Shown: positions 21,097 through 30,688, counted from the stretch's first letter. The stretch is 64,000 bases of DNA from Massilia sp. CFBP 13721 (GCF_014842025.1 NZ_JACYUY010000011.1:124001-188000), one strand, 5' to 3'. The notes: generated from the sequence alone by a model not told the origin. Translations and numbers: made by a program.

Positions 21097-21489
21097 TCAG
21101 GCCTTTTCCATTTTCTCGAAGATCTTGTTGAGCTTCTCGTCGAGCGTCGCGGCGGTGAATGGCTTCACCACGTAGCCGCTGGCGCCGGCCTGGGCCGCCG
21201 CGATGATGTTTTCCTTCTTCGCTTCCGCGGTGACCATCAGCACCGGCAGCTTGGCCAGCGCGGGATCGGCACGGATGTTTTGCAGCATGGTCAGACCGTC
21301 CATGTTGGGCATGTTCCAGTCCGAGACCACGAAGTCGAATTGCTCGCTGCGCAGCTTGGCCAGCGCCATGACGCCGTCTTCCGCTTCGTCGACGTTGGCG
21401 TAGCCCAGTTCTTTCAACAAGTTCCGGACGATGCGGCGCATCGTCGAGAAATCGTCAACAACCAGGAAACGCATCTTTGGATCAGCCAT
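21097..21489 (-). CDS. cheY: Chemotaxis response regulator CheY
   Basis: 130-residue single receiver domain with acidic pocket VDD (11-13), phosphoacceptor D57 in [12 protein letters not shown], Thr in VTAEA and Lys in YVVKPF. The sequence is close to enteric CheY. When phosphorylated by CheA it binds FliM. It is paired with cheZ. A 145-base gap separates it from cheB, so it may have an internal promoter, but none was clearly seen. Confidence 0.96.
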   Translation of the reverse strand: MADPKMRFLVVDDFSTMRRIVRNLLKELGYANVDEAEDGVMALAKLRSEQFDFVVSDWNMPNMDGLTMLQNIRADPALAKLPVLMVTAEAKKENIIAAAQAGASGYVVKPFTAATLDEKLNKIFEKMEKA

Positions 21490-21634
21490 GAAATACTCCG
21501 TTTGATTCTTTTACTATGGTTAGTGTGGCTTGAGTCGCTGGCATATGCAGCATCGAGCAAGCTCAAGGATAGCATTTTTGTTGCCGTACGGCGATAAAAC
21601 AGACCCGAAACGCAACGATTCCCGACGATCCGGA

Positions 21635-22696
21635 TCAAACGCGCAACGCTCGGCCGCCATGTGCCGCCAGATGGCCGAGCACCAGGCCCGGCAAGGCCGT
21701 CAGCGGCGCCACTTCGTGGGCGGCGCCGATCGCGATCGCTTCGCGCGGCATGCCGAAGACGACGCACGAGGCCTCGTCCTGGGCGAAATTCTGGGCGCCA
21801 GCGTTTTTCATTTCAAGCATACCAGCAGCGCCGTCTTTTCCCATGCCCGTCAGGATCACGCCGACTGCGTTCTTGCCGGCGGCCAGCGCCGCCGAGCGGA
21901 ACAGCACGTCGACCGAAGGCCGGTGCCGGTTGACCGGCTCGCTCTGTTCGAGGCGGGTCATGTAGTTGGCGCCGGAACGCGCCAGCAGCAGGTGCGAGTG
22001 TCCCGGCGCGATGTAGGCATGACCAGGCAGCACGCGTTCGTTGCCGGCGGATTCACAGACGGTGATCTTGCACAGCGAATCGAGGCGGCGCGCGAACGAG
22101 GTGGTAAATCCTTCCGGCATGTGCTGGGCGATCAGGATGCCCGGGCAATCCGAGGGCATCTGCATCAGGAATTCGCGGATCGCCTCGGTGCCGCCGGTGG
22201 ACGCGCCGATGATGATCAATTTTTCCGACGAAATCAGCGGGCTGCGCATCGACGGCAACGCCGCCGTCGGGGCGACGCTCACCGCCGTGCGTTTCACGCG
22301 GGCGCGCGCGGCGGCTCGGATCTTTTCGGCGATCAGCTCGGTGTATTCGCGCATGCCGCTGCCGATCGAGATCTTCGGTTTGGTGACGAAATCGACCGCG
22401 CCCAGTTCCAGCGCGCGCATCGTGATTTCCGAGCCGCGCTCGGTCAGGGACGACACCATCAGCACCGGCATCGGGCGCAGGCGCATCAGCTTTTCCAGGA
22501 AATCGAGGCCGTCCATCTTCGGCATCTCGACGTCGAGGGTGAGCACGTCGGGATTGTGTTTCTTGATCAGTTCGCGTGCGACGAGCGGATCGGGCGCCGT
22601 GGCCACGACTTCCATGTCGGCTTGCGAATTGACGATCTCGCTCATCACGCTGCGGATCAGGGCCGAGTCGTCGACGATCAGGACCTTGGTTTTCAT
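21635..22696 (-). CDS. cheB: Chemoreceptor methylesterase/deamidase CheB
   Basis: 353 residues from ATG 22696, chosen because GGAG lies five bases upstream (the frame allows five more residues). The N-terminal receiver carries D55 in [11 protein letters not shown]. The C-terminal methylesterase shows GASTGGTEA (catalytic Ser), HMPEGFT (His) and GMGKDGAAG (Asp). It demethylates receptors when CheA phosphorylates it. It lies 27 bases after cheD. Confidence 0.96.
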   Translation of the reverse strand: MKTKVLIVDDSALIRSVMSEIVNSQADMEVVATAPDPLVARELIKKHNPDVLTLDVEMPKMDGLDFLEKLMRLRPMPVLMVSSLTERGSEITMRALELGAVDFVTKPKISIGSGMREYTELIAEKIRAAARARVKRTAVSVAPTAALPSMRSPLISSEKLIIIGASTGGTEAIREFLMQMPSDCPGILIAQHMPEGFTTSFARRLDSLCKITVCESAGNERVLPGHAYIAPGHSHLLLARSGANYMTRLEQSEPVNRHRPSVDVLFRSAALAAGKNAVGVILTGMGKDGAAGMLEMKNAGAQNFAQDEASCVVFGMPREAIAIGAAHEVAPLTALPGLVLGHLAAHGGRALRV

Positions 22697-22723
22697 TGGG
22701 TCTCCAGGCAAGTCAAAACAGGG

Positions 22724-23320
22724 TCAGAACAGATCGATCGCGCCGCCGACCGGCTCGACCTTCAGGCGCCTGGCGTAGTCGAGTTCGCGCTTGGCCACCG
22801 TATCGTTCTGGGTTTGCATGAGCTTTTTCACCAGCACCTTGCCTGTCTTCGGGAAGAAGTACACCTTGCGCGGGTGGATGTCGTTCAGGTCTTCGGCCAG
22901 CACCGGGATACGCTCCATCTTGAGGAACTGCATCACGAAGGCGGCATTGCGTTCGCCGACATTCATCGCGGTGAAGCCGCGCAGCACGGCGCCGCCACCA
23001 AAAACTTTCGCTTCCAGGTGCTCGCGGCGGGCGCCGGCTTTCAGCAGATCGTTGATCAGGACTTCCATGGCAAAGCTGCCGTAGCGCATCGAGGCCGACA
23101 CCGGGCCGCTGTCGCCGCCGTCGGGCAGCATGAAGTGGTTCATGCCGCCCAGGCCCGTGACGCGGTCGCGGATGCAGGCCGAGACGCAGGAGCCGAGCAC
23201 GGTCACGATCAGCATGTTCTTGCCGGTGTAGTAATACTCGCCGGGCAGGATCTTGGCCGCGTCGCAGTCGAAGGTGCGGTCGTAGTACACGTTGGTGGCG
23301 AACTGGCTATTCGAATGCAT
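22724..23320 (-). CDS. cheD: Chemoreceptor glutamine deamidase CheD
   Basis: 198 residues. The catalytic Cys is in VLGSCVSAC (about 42-50) and the His in GGMNHFMLP (about 58-66), as in CheD of other bacteria. It deamidates receptor glutamines and, in species with CheC, tunes CheY dephosphorylation. No CheC is seen here, but the CheD C-terminus reads GGAIDLF, similar to the tails of CheZ and the CheZ-like protein. It lies 11 bases after cheR. Confidence 0.95.
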   Translation of the reverse strand: MHSNSQFATNVYYDRTFDCDAAKILPGEYYYTGKNMLIVTVLGSCVSACIRDRVTGLGGMNHFMLPDGGDSGPVSASMRYGSFAMEVLINDLLKAGARREHLEAKVFGGGAVLRGFTAMNVGERNAAFVMQFLKMERIPVLAEDLNDIHPRKVYFFPKTGKVLVKKLMQTQNDTVAKRELDYARRLKVEPVGGAIDLF

Positions 23321-23331
23321 GGTGTTCCAGG

Positions 23332-24198
23332 CTAGACGCGGCGGTCGTTGCGAATTTCATTGAGCTCATAAACGGTCTTGCCGCGCAGGCGCAACGCATC
23401 GGAGACGTAGAGGAAGTTCTCCGAGTGGCCGGCGAACAGCAGCGCATGCGGTTTCATCAGCGGCACGAAGCGCGCCAGGATCTTGCGCTGCGTTTCCTTA
23501 TCAAAATAAATCATCACGTTGCGGCAAAAAATCGCATCGAACTGGCCATTCACGGGCCAGCTGTCGCTCAGCAAATTCAACTGGCGGAAGGTGACCAACT
23601 GGCGCAATTCCGGACGCACCCGCACCATCCCTTCGTTGCGTCCCTTGCCGCGCAAGAAGAAGCGCTTCAGGCGCGCCGGGTCCATCTTTTCCACGCGCTC
23701 CAGGCCGTACATGCCTTCGCTGGCCGTGGCCAGCACGTTGGTGTCGATGTCGGTGGCGATGATCTGCACCGGCGGCGTGAGCGAGTCGAAGGCTTCGCAC
23801 AGCGTCATCGCGATCGAATACGGCTCCTCTCCGGTCGAACTGGCCGAGCACCAGATCGTCAGCGGCGCGTGTTCGCGCCCACGCAAGGCGTTCGCGTGCT
23901 CGGCCAGCAGCGGAAAGTGGTGCGCTTCGCGGAAGAACGAGGTCAGGTTGGTAGTGAGCGCATTCGTGAACGACTCCCACTCCTCGCCCAGGCGCCCTGC
24001 TTCGAGGTCGTCGAGGTATTTACCGAAGGAGACGATGCCGGTCGCGCGCAGGCGCCGCGCCAGCCGGCTGTAGACCATTTCCTGCTTGCTGTCGGCCAGC
24101 GAGATGCCGGCGCGGCGGTAGATCAGGGCGCGCACGCGCTCGAAGTCGGCGCGCGTGAAGTCAAATTCCTTGACCGTGTCGGATGTGTGTAACGGCAC
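23332..24198 (-). CDS. cheR: Chemoreceptor methyltransferase CheR
   Basis: 288 residues with an N-terminal helical CheR domain and a C-terminal SAM-dependent methyltransferase domain (WCSASSTGEEPYSIAM, FDAIFCRNVMIYFD). It methylates receptor glutamates with SAM for adaptation, opposing CheB. It sits between cheW and cheD, 64 bases after cheW. No receptor gene lies in between, unlike in enteric operons. Confidence 0.95.
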   Translation of the reverse strand: MPLHTSDTVKEFDFTRADFERVRALIYRRAGISLADSKQEMVYSRLARRLRATGIVSFGKYLDDLEAGRLGEEWESFTNALTTNLTSFFREAHHFPLLAEHANALRGREHAPLTIWCSASSTGEEPYSIAMTLCEAFDSLTPPVQIIATDIDTNVLATASEGMYGLERVEKMDPARLKRFFLRGKGRNEGMVRVRPELRQLVTFRQLNLLSDSWPVNGQFDAIFCRNVMIYFDKETQRKILARFVPLMKPHALLFAGHSENFLYVSDALRLRGKTVYELNEIRNDRRV

Positions 24199-24262
24199 TT
24201 TGCCTTACCTATGTTTCGTTGCCGGTTTAAAGCCGGCGGTTGTCTGCTCGGTGCCGTGCGGC

Positions 24263-24751
24263 TTATGCAGCCAGCTTGTTGTCGATCAGGCCCATTTCGG
24301 CCGAGGACATCAGGCGGTCGATGTCGACCAGGATCAGCATGCGCTCGTCGACCGTGCCCAGGCCGATCAGGTAGTCGGTACTGAAGGCGCTGCCCATGTC
24401 CGGGGCTGGCTTGACCTGGTCCGGGGTCAGCGTGGTCACGTCCGAGACGCTGTCGACCACCATGCCCATCACGCGGCCGGCGATGTTCAGGATGATCACG
24501 ACCGTGAACTGGTCGTAGGTCGGCGTGCCGAGCTTGAACTTGATGCGCATGTCGACCACCGGGATGATGATGCCGCGCAGGTTGATCACGCCTTTGATGA
24601 ATTCGGGCGCGTTGGCGATGCGGGTCACGGCTTCGTAGCCGCGGATTTCCTGCACCTTCAGGATGTCGATCCCGTATTCTTCCGAGCCGAGCGTAAAGGC
24701 GAGGTATTCGCTGCCTGCGCCATCGGTGGCTTGGGAAAGGTTCATGGACAT
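24263..24751 (-). CDS. cheW: Chemotaxis coupling protein CheW
   Basis: 162-residue single CheW domain (YLAFTLGSEEYGIDILKVQE near 18-37; VINLRGIIIPVVDMR near 56-70). It links receptors to CheA in the signalling array at the inner membrane. It follows cheA by 26 bases. A second, divergent CheW is encoded at 50291-50767. Confidence 0.95.
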   Translation of the reverse strand: MSMNLSQATDGAGSEYLAFTLGSEEYGIDILKVQEIRGYEAVTRIANAPEFIKGVINLRGIIIPVVDMRIKFKLGTPTYDQFTVVIILNIAGRVMGMVVDSVSDVTTLTPDQVKPAPDMGSAFSTDYLIGLGTVDERMLILVDIDRLMSSAEMGLIDNKLAA

Positions 24752-24777
24752 GGTTGTATTCCTAGTGATGTATTCAG

Positions 24778-26904
24778 TTAAGAGGCGATGGCCTCGTCGG
24801 CGAGCTGGCGCAAAGGACTCGACGAGCGTACCAGCGCCGCCACGTCGAGGATCAGCGAGACGCCGCCATCGCCCAGGATCGTGGCGCCGGAAATGCCGGC
24901 CACCTTGCGGTAATTCGCTTCCAGGTTTTTCACCACCACGTGCTGCTGGCCGACCAGGTCGTCGATGAGGAGCGCCGCGCGCTTGCCTTCGGATTCCAGG
25001 ATCACGACGATGCCTTCGCTCGGGTCCTGCACGGTTGATGCGATGCCGAACATGCCGTGCAAGGCGATCAGCGGCAGGTATTCACCGCGTACTTTCAGCA
25101 CCTGGCCGCGCCCCGCAATGTCGCGCACGTCTTCGCGGCGCGGTTGCAGCGACTCGACGACATAGCCTAACGGAAGGATATAGATTTCCTCACCGCAACG
25201 TATAGTCATCCCATCCAAAATCGCGAGTGTCAGCGGCAAAGAGATGGAAATCGTGGTGCCGAAGCCACGCGCCGAGCGGATATCGACCGAGCCGCCCATC
25301 GCGGTGATATTACGTTTGACAACATCCATGCCGACGCCGCGCCCCGAGACGTCGGTGACGACGTCGGCCGTACTAAAGCCCGGCGCGAAGATCAGCTGCC
25401 AGACTTCGCTGTCCGGCATGTTGTCCGAGACCGGGATGCCGTTCTGCGCCGCTTTCGCCAGGATGCGTTCGCGGTTCAGGCCGGCGCCGTCGTCGGCCAC
25501 TTCGATGACGATGTTGCCGCCCTGGTGCCCGGCCGACAGGAACAAACGCCCGGCTTCGGACTTGCCTGCGGCCGCACGCGCAGCCGGCATCTCGATACCG
25601 TGGTCGATGGAATTGCGCACCAGGTGGGTCAGCGGATCGACGATGCGCTCGATCAGGCCCTTGTCGAGCTCGGTCGCGGCGCCGTGGGTGATGAAATCGA
25701 CCTTCTTGCCGAGCTTGCCGGCGAGGTCGCGCACCATGCGCGGGAAACGCGAGAACACAAAGTCCATCGGCATCATGCGGATCGACATCACCGCTTCCTG
25801 CAGCTCGCGCGTGTTGCGCGTCAGCTGGGAAACCGACGACAGAAGGCGCTCGTGCAGCATCGGGTCGAGATTACTGGAGCGCTGCTCGATCATCGCCTGG
25901 GTGATCACCAGTTCGCCGATCAGGTTGATCAATTGATCGACCTTTTCGACCGAGACCCGGATCGAGGACGTTTCGGCGCCTTTGTCGTCTTTCCTGGCAG
26001 CCTTCGCTTCGACCGCTTCGACGGCGATCGCCGCCGCGGCCGGCGCATCGACGCCGGCCAGCGCGCGGATCTGTTCGATCGGCTGGAAGAAACCGTAGCC
26101 GCGCTCTTCGTCGGACAACTCGGCCTGCGCCACCGGCGCGTCGTCGGCCGGGTCGAAGAAGCCGTAGCCCTGCTCGTCCTCGATGCGGGCGCGTTCGGCC
26201 GCCTCGAGCGCGCGCTGCTGCGGCGTCAGCGCCGGCGCCTCGAAAATCCTGAGGTCGTCCGGGTCGAGCACGAAGGAGCAGATGGCAACGATGTCGTCGA
26301 GCTTCTCGTGCGTCGTGATGACGAGCGCACTGCGTCCGCCCTCGAGCGGGGTCACCGACACGCGGCCCATCAGACCCAGTTCGTCGACCAGCGCATTCAC
26401 GTCGCGCTGCTCGACGACCGGGAGTTCGATCTTGTAGCGGTGCGCGCCTTCTCCCGTCTGCGCCTTCGGTTCGGCGTGCAAAAAGGAAGGTGCAACCATC
26501 GATGCCGCCGGCACCAGCCCTTCGGACAGGTCGTGCAGCATCATGCGCACGGTGGCGACCGCGTCCTGGTCGACGGCGGCGCCGTTGCGGTGGCCGTCGA
26601 GCTGCATCTTGAGCGTGTCTTTCGCCGCCAGGAAGGCGTCGACGTGCCCGCTGGTGAGCGCCATCTCGCCCTTGCGGATACGGTCCAGCAGCGACTCGAG
26701 CACGTGCGTCACTTCGCTCATGTCGGTGATGCCGAAGGTCGAGGCGCCGCCCTTGACCGAGTGCGCCGTGCGGAAGATGGCGTTCAGGTCTTCGCTGTCC
26801 GGCGCGGCCACGTCCACGTTCAGCAGCAGCCGTTCCATTTCGGCGAGCAGCTCTTCTGCTTCGTCGAAAAAGACCTGGTAAAACTGGCTGATGTCGATCG
26901 TCAT
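24778..26904 (-). CDS. cheA: Chemotaxis histidine kinase CheA
   Basis: 708 residues. The HPt domain has phospho-His H48 in RTAHSVKGGAS. A CheY/CheB-binding P2-like region follows (about 140-230), then a linker, the dimerisation domain, and the ATPase (NSIDHGIE as N box, DDGAGLN and GRGVGMDV as G boxes). A CheW-like regulatory domain ends the protein. CheA senses receptor state and phosphorylates CheY and CheB. The upstream neighbour is a second CheY-like receiver. Confidence 0.96.
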   Translation of the reverse strand: MTIDISQFYQVFFDEAEELLAEMERLLLNVDVAAPDSEDLNAIFRTAHSVKGGASTFGITDMSEVTHVLESLLDRIRKGEMALTSGHVDAFLAAKDTLKMQLDGHRNGAAVDQDAVATVRMMLHDLSEGLVPAASMVAPSFLHAEPKAQTGEGAHRYKIELPVVEQRDVNALVDELGLMGRVSVTPLEGGRSALVITTHEKLDDIVAICSFVLDPDDLRIFEAPALTPQQRALEAAERARIEDEQGYGFFDPADDAPVAQAELSDEERGYGFFQPIEQIRALAGVDAPAAAAIAVEAVEAKAARKDDKGAETSSIRVSVEKVDQLINLIGELVITQAMIEQRSSNLDPMLHERLLSSVSQLTRNTRELQEAVMSIRMMPMDFVFSRFPRMVRDLAGKLGKKVDFITHGAATELDKGLIERIVDPLTHLVRNSIDHGIEMPAARAAAGKSEAGRLFLSAGHQGGNIVIEVADDGAGLNRERILAKAAQNGIPVSDNMPDSEVWQLIFAPGFSTADVVTDVSGRGVGMDVVKRNITAMGGSVDIRSARGFGTTISISLPLTLAILDGMTIRCGEEIYILPLGYVVESLQPRREDVRDIAGRGQVLKVRGEYLPLIALHGMFGIASTVQDPSEGIVVILESEGKRAALLIDDLVGQQHVVVKNLEANYRKVAGISGATILGDGGVSLILDVAALVRSSSPLRQLADEAIAS

Positions 26905-26949
26905 GGTCTAACCCCGGATGGAACCGCATGCAAGCGCTGCGTCATCGCC

Positions 26950-27315
26950 TCAGCCGATCACTTTCTTGACGACTTCGATCAGGCGCTGCGGATCGAAGGG
27001 CTTGACCAGCCAGCCGTTGGCGCCGGCCGCGCGGCCCTTCGCTTTCATCTCGTCCGAGGATTCGGTGGTCAGCATCAGGATCGGCACCTTCTGGTACTCG
27101 GGCAGAGCGCGCAGGTGCTTGATCAGCGCCAGGCCGTCCATGCGCGGCATGTTCTGGTCGGTCAGGACCAGGTCGACGACCTGGTTGCGCGCCTTGTCGA
27201 GGCCATCCTGGCCGTCGACCGCTTCCACCACCTGGTAGCCGGCGGCTTTCAGGCTGAACGCCACCATCTGGCGCAGCGAGCTTGAATCGTCGACCGCGAG
27301 AATTGTTTTAGCCAT
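26950..27315 (-). CDS. Second CheY-like response regulator
   Basis: 121-residue stand-alone receiver with acidic pocket VDD, phosphoacceptor D53 in LTDQNMPRMDG, Thr in LTTES and Lys in LVKPF. It lies between cheA and the small CheZ-like gene and differs clearly from the cheY beside cheZ. Single receivers just upstream of cheA are common in betaproteobacteria; they may act as phosphate sink or as a second output. Which role applies here cannot be told from the sequence. Confidence 0.92.
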   Translation of the reverse strand: MAKTILAVDDSSSLRQMVAFSLKAAGYQVVEAVDGQDGLDKARNQVVDLVLTDQNMPRMDGLALIKHLRALPEYQKVPILMLTTESSDEMKAKGRAAGANGWLVKPFDPQRLIEVVKKVIG

Positions 27316-27368
27316 GCTGTGCTCCTGCTTTTTTTTGGATTGCTTGAATGTGGGTTGGACGCGAACCG

Positions 27369-27917
27369 TCAGAACAGTTCGATGTCGCCGCTTTCGAGGT
27401 GTTGTTGTTCGACCGATTTGCGCAGCACGCTGCGCAGTTCGAGCGACTGGATCGCCAGCGCCATGCTGACCTTGCCCAGGCGCTCGACGATTTCGTCGCT
27501 GTCCGTGTCGGGGCCGATGGCCGCCCCGTGTTCGTCGAGCGTGCCGAGGAATTCGCGCAAGCCGGTCACGCGCTTGAGGGTACGCGCGATCAGCTGGCTC
27601 GTCATGTCCTGGAACTGCATGCTGGTGATCGCCGTGTTGACGTGGGTGCCGACGTCGCCCGACATCGCCGCCAGCTGGGCCGCGTCTTCAGGGGCCAGGG
27701 TGGCGCCGGCGAGCAGGCGGTCGATCGCGTCCTGGCGCGCGCCGACGGCGCCATGGATGGCCATGAAACTGCTGGTAAGCTTGTCCACCGCTTCTTCCAG
27801 CAGCAATTCGGTCTGGTGCAGGTCGGTCTCGACTTCGGCCAGGTGGCGCCGCCCGTGCGCCGACACACCCGACAGCAGGCGCTTCACGTGCGAACCCAGT
27901 ATTTTTTTTCTTGCCAT
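27369..27917 (-). CDS. Small CheZ-like chemotaxis protein
   Basis: 182 residues from ATG 27917, with GGAGGA five bases upstream. The protein is almost wholly helical. The stretch MQFQDMTSQLIARTL (100-114) matches the CheZ active-site helix AQDFQDLTGQVI, with D104 and Q108 in the catalytic positions. The C-terminus ESGDIELF resembles the CheY-docking tail of CheZ. It is therefore a candidate phosphatase for the neighbouring receiver at 26950-27315. It sits between that receiver and motB. The similarity is short, so this remains inference. Confidence 0.75.
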   Translation of the reverse strand: MARKKILGSHVKRLLSGVSAHGRRHLAEVETDLHQTELLLEEAVDKLTSSFMAIHGAVGARQDAIDRLLAGATLAPEDAAQLAAMSGDVGTHVNTAITSMQFQDMTSQLIARTLKRVTGLREFLGTLDEHGAAIGPDTDSDEIVERLGKVSMALAIQSLELRSVLRKSVEQQHLESGDIELF

Positions 27918-27939
27918 CTTGTCCTCCGGTCGCTGCTGC

Positions 27940-28869
27940 TTACTTCGTCGCCGCCACCACGGCCTCGGCCGCCGCCGCGCCATCCTGGGCCGGCACGTCG
28001 AGGGTAGCGGCGTCGCGCATGACGGCGTCTTCGGTACGCTTGTTCATCACGATGATGCTGATGCGGCGGTTGATCGGGCTGAAGGGGTCGGCGCGGTCGA
28101 GCGGCGCCGCCGCGGCCAGGCCGACCACGCGCAGGATCTTGTCGTCGGCCAGGCCGCCCACGACCATGGCGCGGCGCGAGGCGTTGGCGCGGTCCGCCGA
28201 CAGTTCCCAGTTGCTATAGCCGGCGTCGCTGAAGTACGGCGTCGAATCGGTGTGGCCGGACAGGCCGATCCGGTTCGGCACGTCGTTCAGCACCATGCCC
28301 AGCACGTGCAGGATGTCGCTGGTATAGGGTTGCAGCGTGGCTTTCGCCAGCGCGAACATCGGGCGGTTCTGCTCGTCCACGATCTGGATGCGCAAGCCTT
28401 CGCTGGTGATGTCGAGCAGCAGCTGGTTCTGGTATTTCTTCAACGTCGGATTGGCGTCGATGACTGCCTCGATCTTCGCTTTCAGCGTGCGCAGGCGCTC
28501 GCCCTCGGCCTTTTCCAGCGCCGCCTTGGCGTCGTTCAGGTCGTAGGTCTTCTTGTTGGTTTCCATGTCGCCCTTCTTGACCTGGCCGTTGCGGCGCGTG
28601 AGGTCGGTGCCGCCGCCCTTGATGATGGACGAGCTGTCGCCGGAACCGTCGCCGCCCGCCATCGCCACCTTCAGCGGATTCTTGAAGTGCTCGGCGATAC
28701 CCTCCAGGTCGCCCTTGGAGGTCGAACCCAGCAGCCACATGAGCAGGAAGAAGGCCATCATCGCCGTCACGAAGTCGGCGTAGGCAATCTTCCAGGCGCC
28801 GCCATGATGTCCGCCCGCGGTCTTCTTGATCCGCTTGACGATAATCGGGCGCATTCCTTCATCGGCCAT
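27940..28869 (-). CDS. motB: Flagellar motor stator protein MotB
   Basis: 309 residues with a single transmembrane helix (about 29-50) holding the proton-binding D32 in AYADFVTAMMAFFLLMWLL. The C-terminal OmpA-like peptidoglycan-binding domain reads LSGHTDSTPY and NRRISIIVM. With MotA it forms the proton-driven stator in the inner membrane. It starts three bases after motA stops. Confidence 0.96.
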   Translation of the reverse strand: MADEGMRPIIVKRIKKTAGGHHGGAWKIAYADFVTAMMAFFLLMWLLGSTSKGDLEGIAEHFKNPLKVAMAGGDGSGDSSSIIKGGGTDLTRRNGQVKKGDMETNKKTYDLNDAKAALEKAEGERLRTLKAKIEAVIDANPTLKKYQNQLLLDITSEGLRIQIVDEQNRPMFALAKATLQPYTSDILHVLGMVLNDVPNRIGLSGHTDSTPYFSDAGYSNWELSADRANASRRAMVVGGLADDKILRVVGLAAAAPLDRADPFSPINRRISIIVMNKRTEDAVMRDAATLDVPAQDGAAAAEAVVAATK

Positions 28870-28872
28870 GGC

Positions 28873-29733
28873 TTACTTCGCTTTCGATTTCTTGATGTGT
28901 TCTTCGAGCTCGGCGAAGGTCGGGCGCTCGGTCGAGTACAACACCTTGCGGCCGAACTCCACGGCCAGGGCCGGCGCATAGCCGTTCAGGCTGGCCAGCA
29001 GGGTCACCTTCACGCACTGGAACATCTTGCTCGACTCGTCCAGCTTCTGCTCGGCCAGGCCCGACAGGGGCGCGACGAAGCCGTAGGCCAGCAAGATGCC
29101 GAGGAAGGTACCGACCAGCGCTTTCGCGATCAGGATGCCCAGTTCCGCCGGCGGGATGCCGACCGACTCCATGGTGTGCACCACGCCCATCACGGCGGCC
29201 ACGATACCAAAGGCGGGCAAGCCATCGCCCAGCTTGGCGAGCACGTGGGCCGGCACCGCGCCTTCATGGTGGTGGGTCTCGATCTCGTTGTCCATCAGGT
29301 TCTCGATCTGGAAGGCGTCCATGTTCCCCGACACCATCAGGCGCAGGTAATCGGCCATGAATTCGATGATGTGGTGGTCGGCCAGCACCAGCGGATACTT
29401 CGAGAACAGCGGACTCGCTTCGGGCGACTCGATATCGCCCTCGATCGACATCAGGCCTTCCTTGCGCACCTTGGAGAGCACGTCGAACAGCAGCGACATC
29501 AGTTCCATGTACATGTCGCGCGTGTAGGGCGAGCCCTTGAACAGGCCGGGCAACGCCTTCATGGTCGCCTTGATCGACTTGCTGTTGTTACCGACAAAGA
29601 ATGCGCCGACGGCCGCGCCGCCGATCATCAACAACTCGATCGGCTGGAACAGCACGGCTGCGTGGCCGCCGGCCATGATGAAGCCGCCAAACACCGACGC
29701 GCAGACAATGACGTAACCAATAATGACTAACAA
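28873..29733 (-). CDS. motA: Flagellar motor stator protein MotA
   Basis: 286 residues from a TTG start at 29733; the first residues (MLVIIGYVIV) match the family N-terminus, and GGAG lies nine bases upstream. Four transmembrane helices are expected, two N-terminal (about 1-55) and two around 165-225, with the long cytoplasmic loop that contacts FliG between them. It is upstream of motB, with the methyltransferase and flhDC before it. A 155-base gap before motA should hold its promoter; I could not identify a clear sigma-28 or sigma-70 box. Confidence 0.95.
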   Translation of the reverse strand: MLVIIGYVIVCASVFGGFIMAGGHAAVLFQPIELLMIGGAAVGAFFVGNNSKSIKATMKALPGLFKGSPYTRDMYMELMSLLFDVLSKVRKEGLMSIEGDIESPEASPLFSKYPLVLADHHIIEFMADYLRLMVSGNMDAFQIENLMDNEIETHHHEGAVPAHVLAKLGDGLPAFGIVAAVMGVVHTMESVGIPPAELGILIAKALVGTFLGILLAYGFVAPLSGLAEQKLDESSKMFQCVKVTLLASLNGYAPALAVEFGRKVLYSTERPTFAELEEHIKKSKAK

Positions 29734-29868
29734 GAACGTGCTCCAGAAAGCGATCGATGGGAGGGCCGGACGCGGGCAAGGATCCGAGACAATGTATCTC
29801 AGAAAAAATATTTACGTGGGGAACTACATTAGCTGGAACAATAGCTTGAGAATGGCCTATGGGCAAGT

Positions 29869-29890
29869 AAAAAGGCCCGATCTGTGGCCT
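29869..29890 (-). terminator. Possible terminator after the methyltransferase gene
   Basis: On the minus strand AGGCC and GGCCT form a short stem around an 8-base loop, followed by five T. The stem overlaps the stop codon of the methyltransferase. It would separate flhDC from motAB transcription, but it is short. Confidence 0.4.
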
Positions 29891-30659
29891 AAAAGTGCCA
29901 TATGTAGAGAGTTCGACCAGTATCTTGTAGATAGAGCGATACGGGTGCTTGTGCATCTGGAATGGCGAACTCATAACTCATCAGCATGCTGCCCGGACGC
30001 ATCTCGCGCCGCGCCTTGCGCCACAGCGCCGTCATCGCCGCCGGCGACAGGTAGGCGAAGACGGCGTCGTAGCTGCCGAAGTCGAGCGACTCGTAGTCGC
30101 CGCGAATGAAGCGGGCGCGGCTGCCGCTCAGGCGCGCGCGCAGGTAACTTGCCAGCCAGGGCAGCGGCGCCAGTTCGATGCCGGTGGCGTCGAGATCCGG
30201 CCGGCGCCGCGCCAGGTCCATGACCAGGCCGCCGAGGCCACTGCCGATGTCGATCACCCGCACCGCCCTGCCCTGCGGCAGCTGTTCGGCCACGGCATTC
30301 CAGGCGCTTTTTCCCGACGGGTAATACGGCACCTGGGTGCGGAAGGTCGACCAGTACAACACCAACATGAACAGGAAGACGGCGAGGAACAGCCAGGGCG
30401 GCAGGTCGAGGCCACTGGCGCCGTACAGGGCCAGCGGAAACAGCAGGCAGATCGCGATCCACCATGGCGCCAGGCGCCAGCGCCAGGTCAGTAACGCGGC
30501 AAACCCGCCCTGCAGCAGCGCCGCCGCCAGGTAGGACGGTTGCAGGGCGGCGCGCGCGAGCAGCCAGACCGCCAGCAGGGTCAGCGGAAAGGCGGCGAGC
30601 TGGCACAGGAGTGCGCGTACGCTGGGCGCGCGCAGGAGATGCATCAGTGGAGCGATCAC
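29889..30659 (-). CDS. Membrane-anchored class I SAM-dependent methyltransferase
   Basis: 256 residues from GTG 30659, or 251 from ATG 30644; neither has a good Shine-Dalgarno. Residues about 15-100 hold four hydrophobic segments. The rest is a Rossmann methyltransferase with the SAM motif VIDIGSGLGGLV, the acidic residue in TGIEL and DAVFAYLSP. It starts 29 bases after the flhC stop and is probably in the flhDC transcript. The substrate is unknown; a membrane or membrane-associated target fits the anchor. Confidence 0.8.
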   Translation of the reverse strand: MIAPLMHLLRAPSVRALLCQLAAFPLTLLAVWLLARAALQPSYLAAALLQGGFAALLTWRWRLAPWWIAICLLFPLALYGASGLDLPPWLFLAVFLFMLVLYWSTFRTQVPYYPSGKSAWNAVAEQLPQGRAVRVIDIGSGLGGLVMDLARRRPDLDATGIELAPLPWLASYLRARLSGSRARFIRGDYESLDFGSYDAVFAYLSPAAMTALWRKARREMRPGSMLMSYEFAIPDAQAPVSLYLQDTGRTLYIWHF

Positions 30660-30688
30660 GGCGGCACGGTCAGCGCGGGCGGCCGCGC

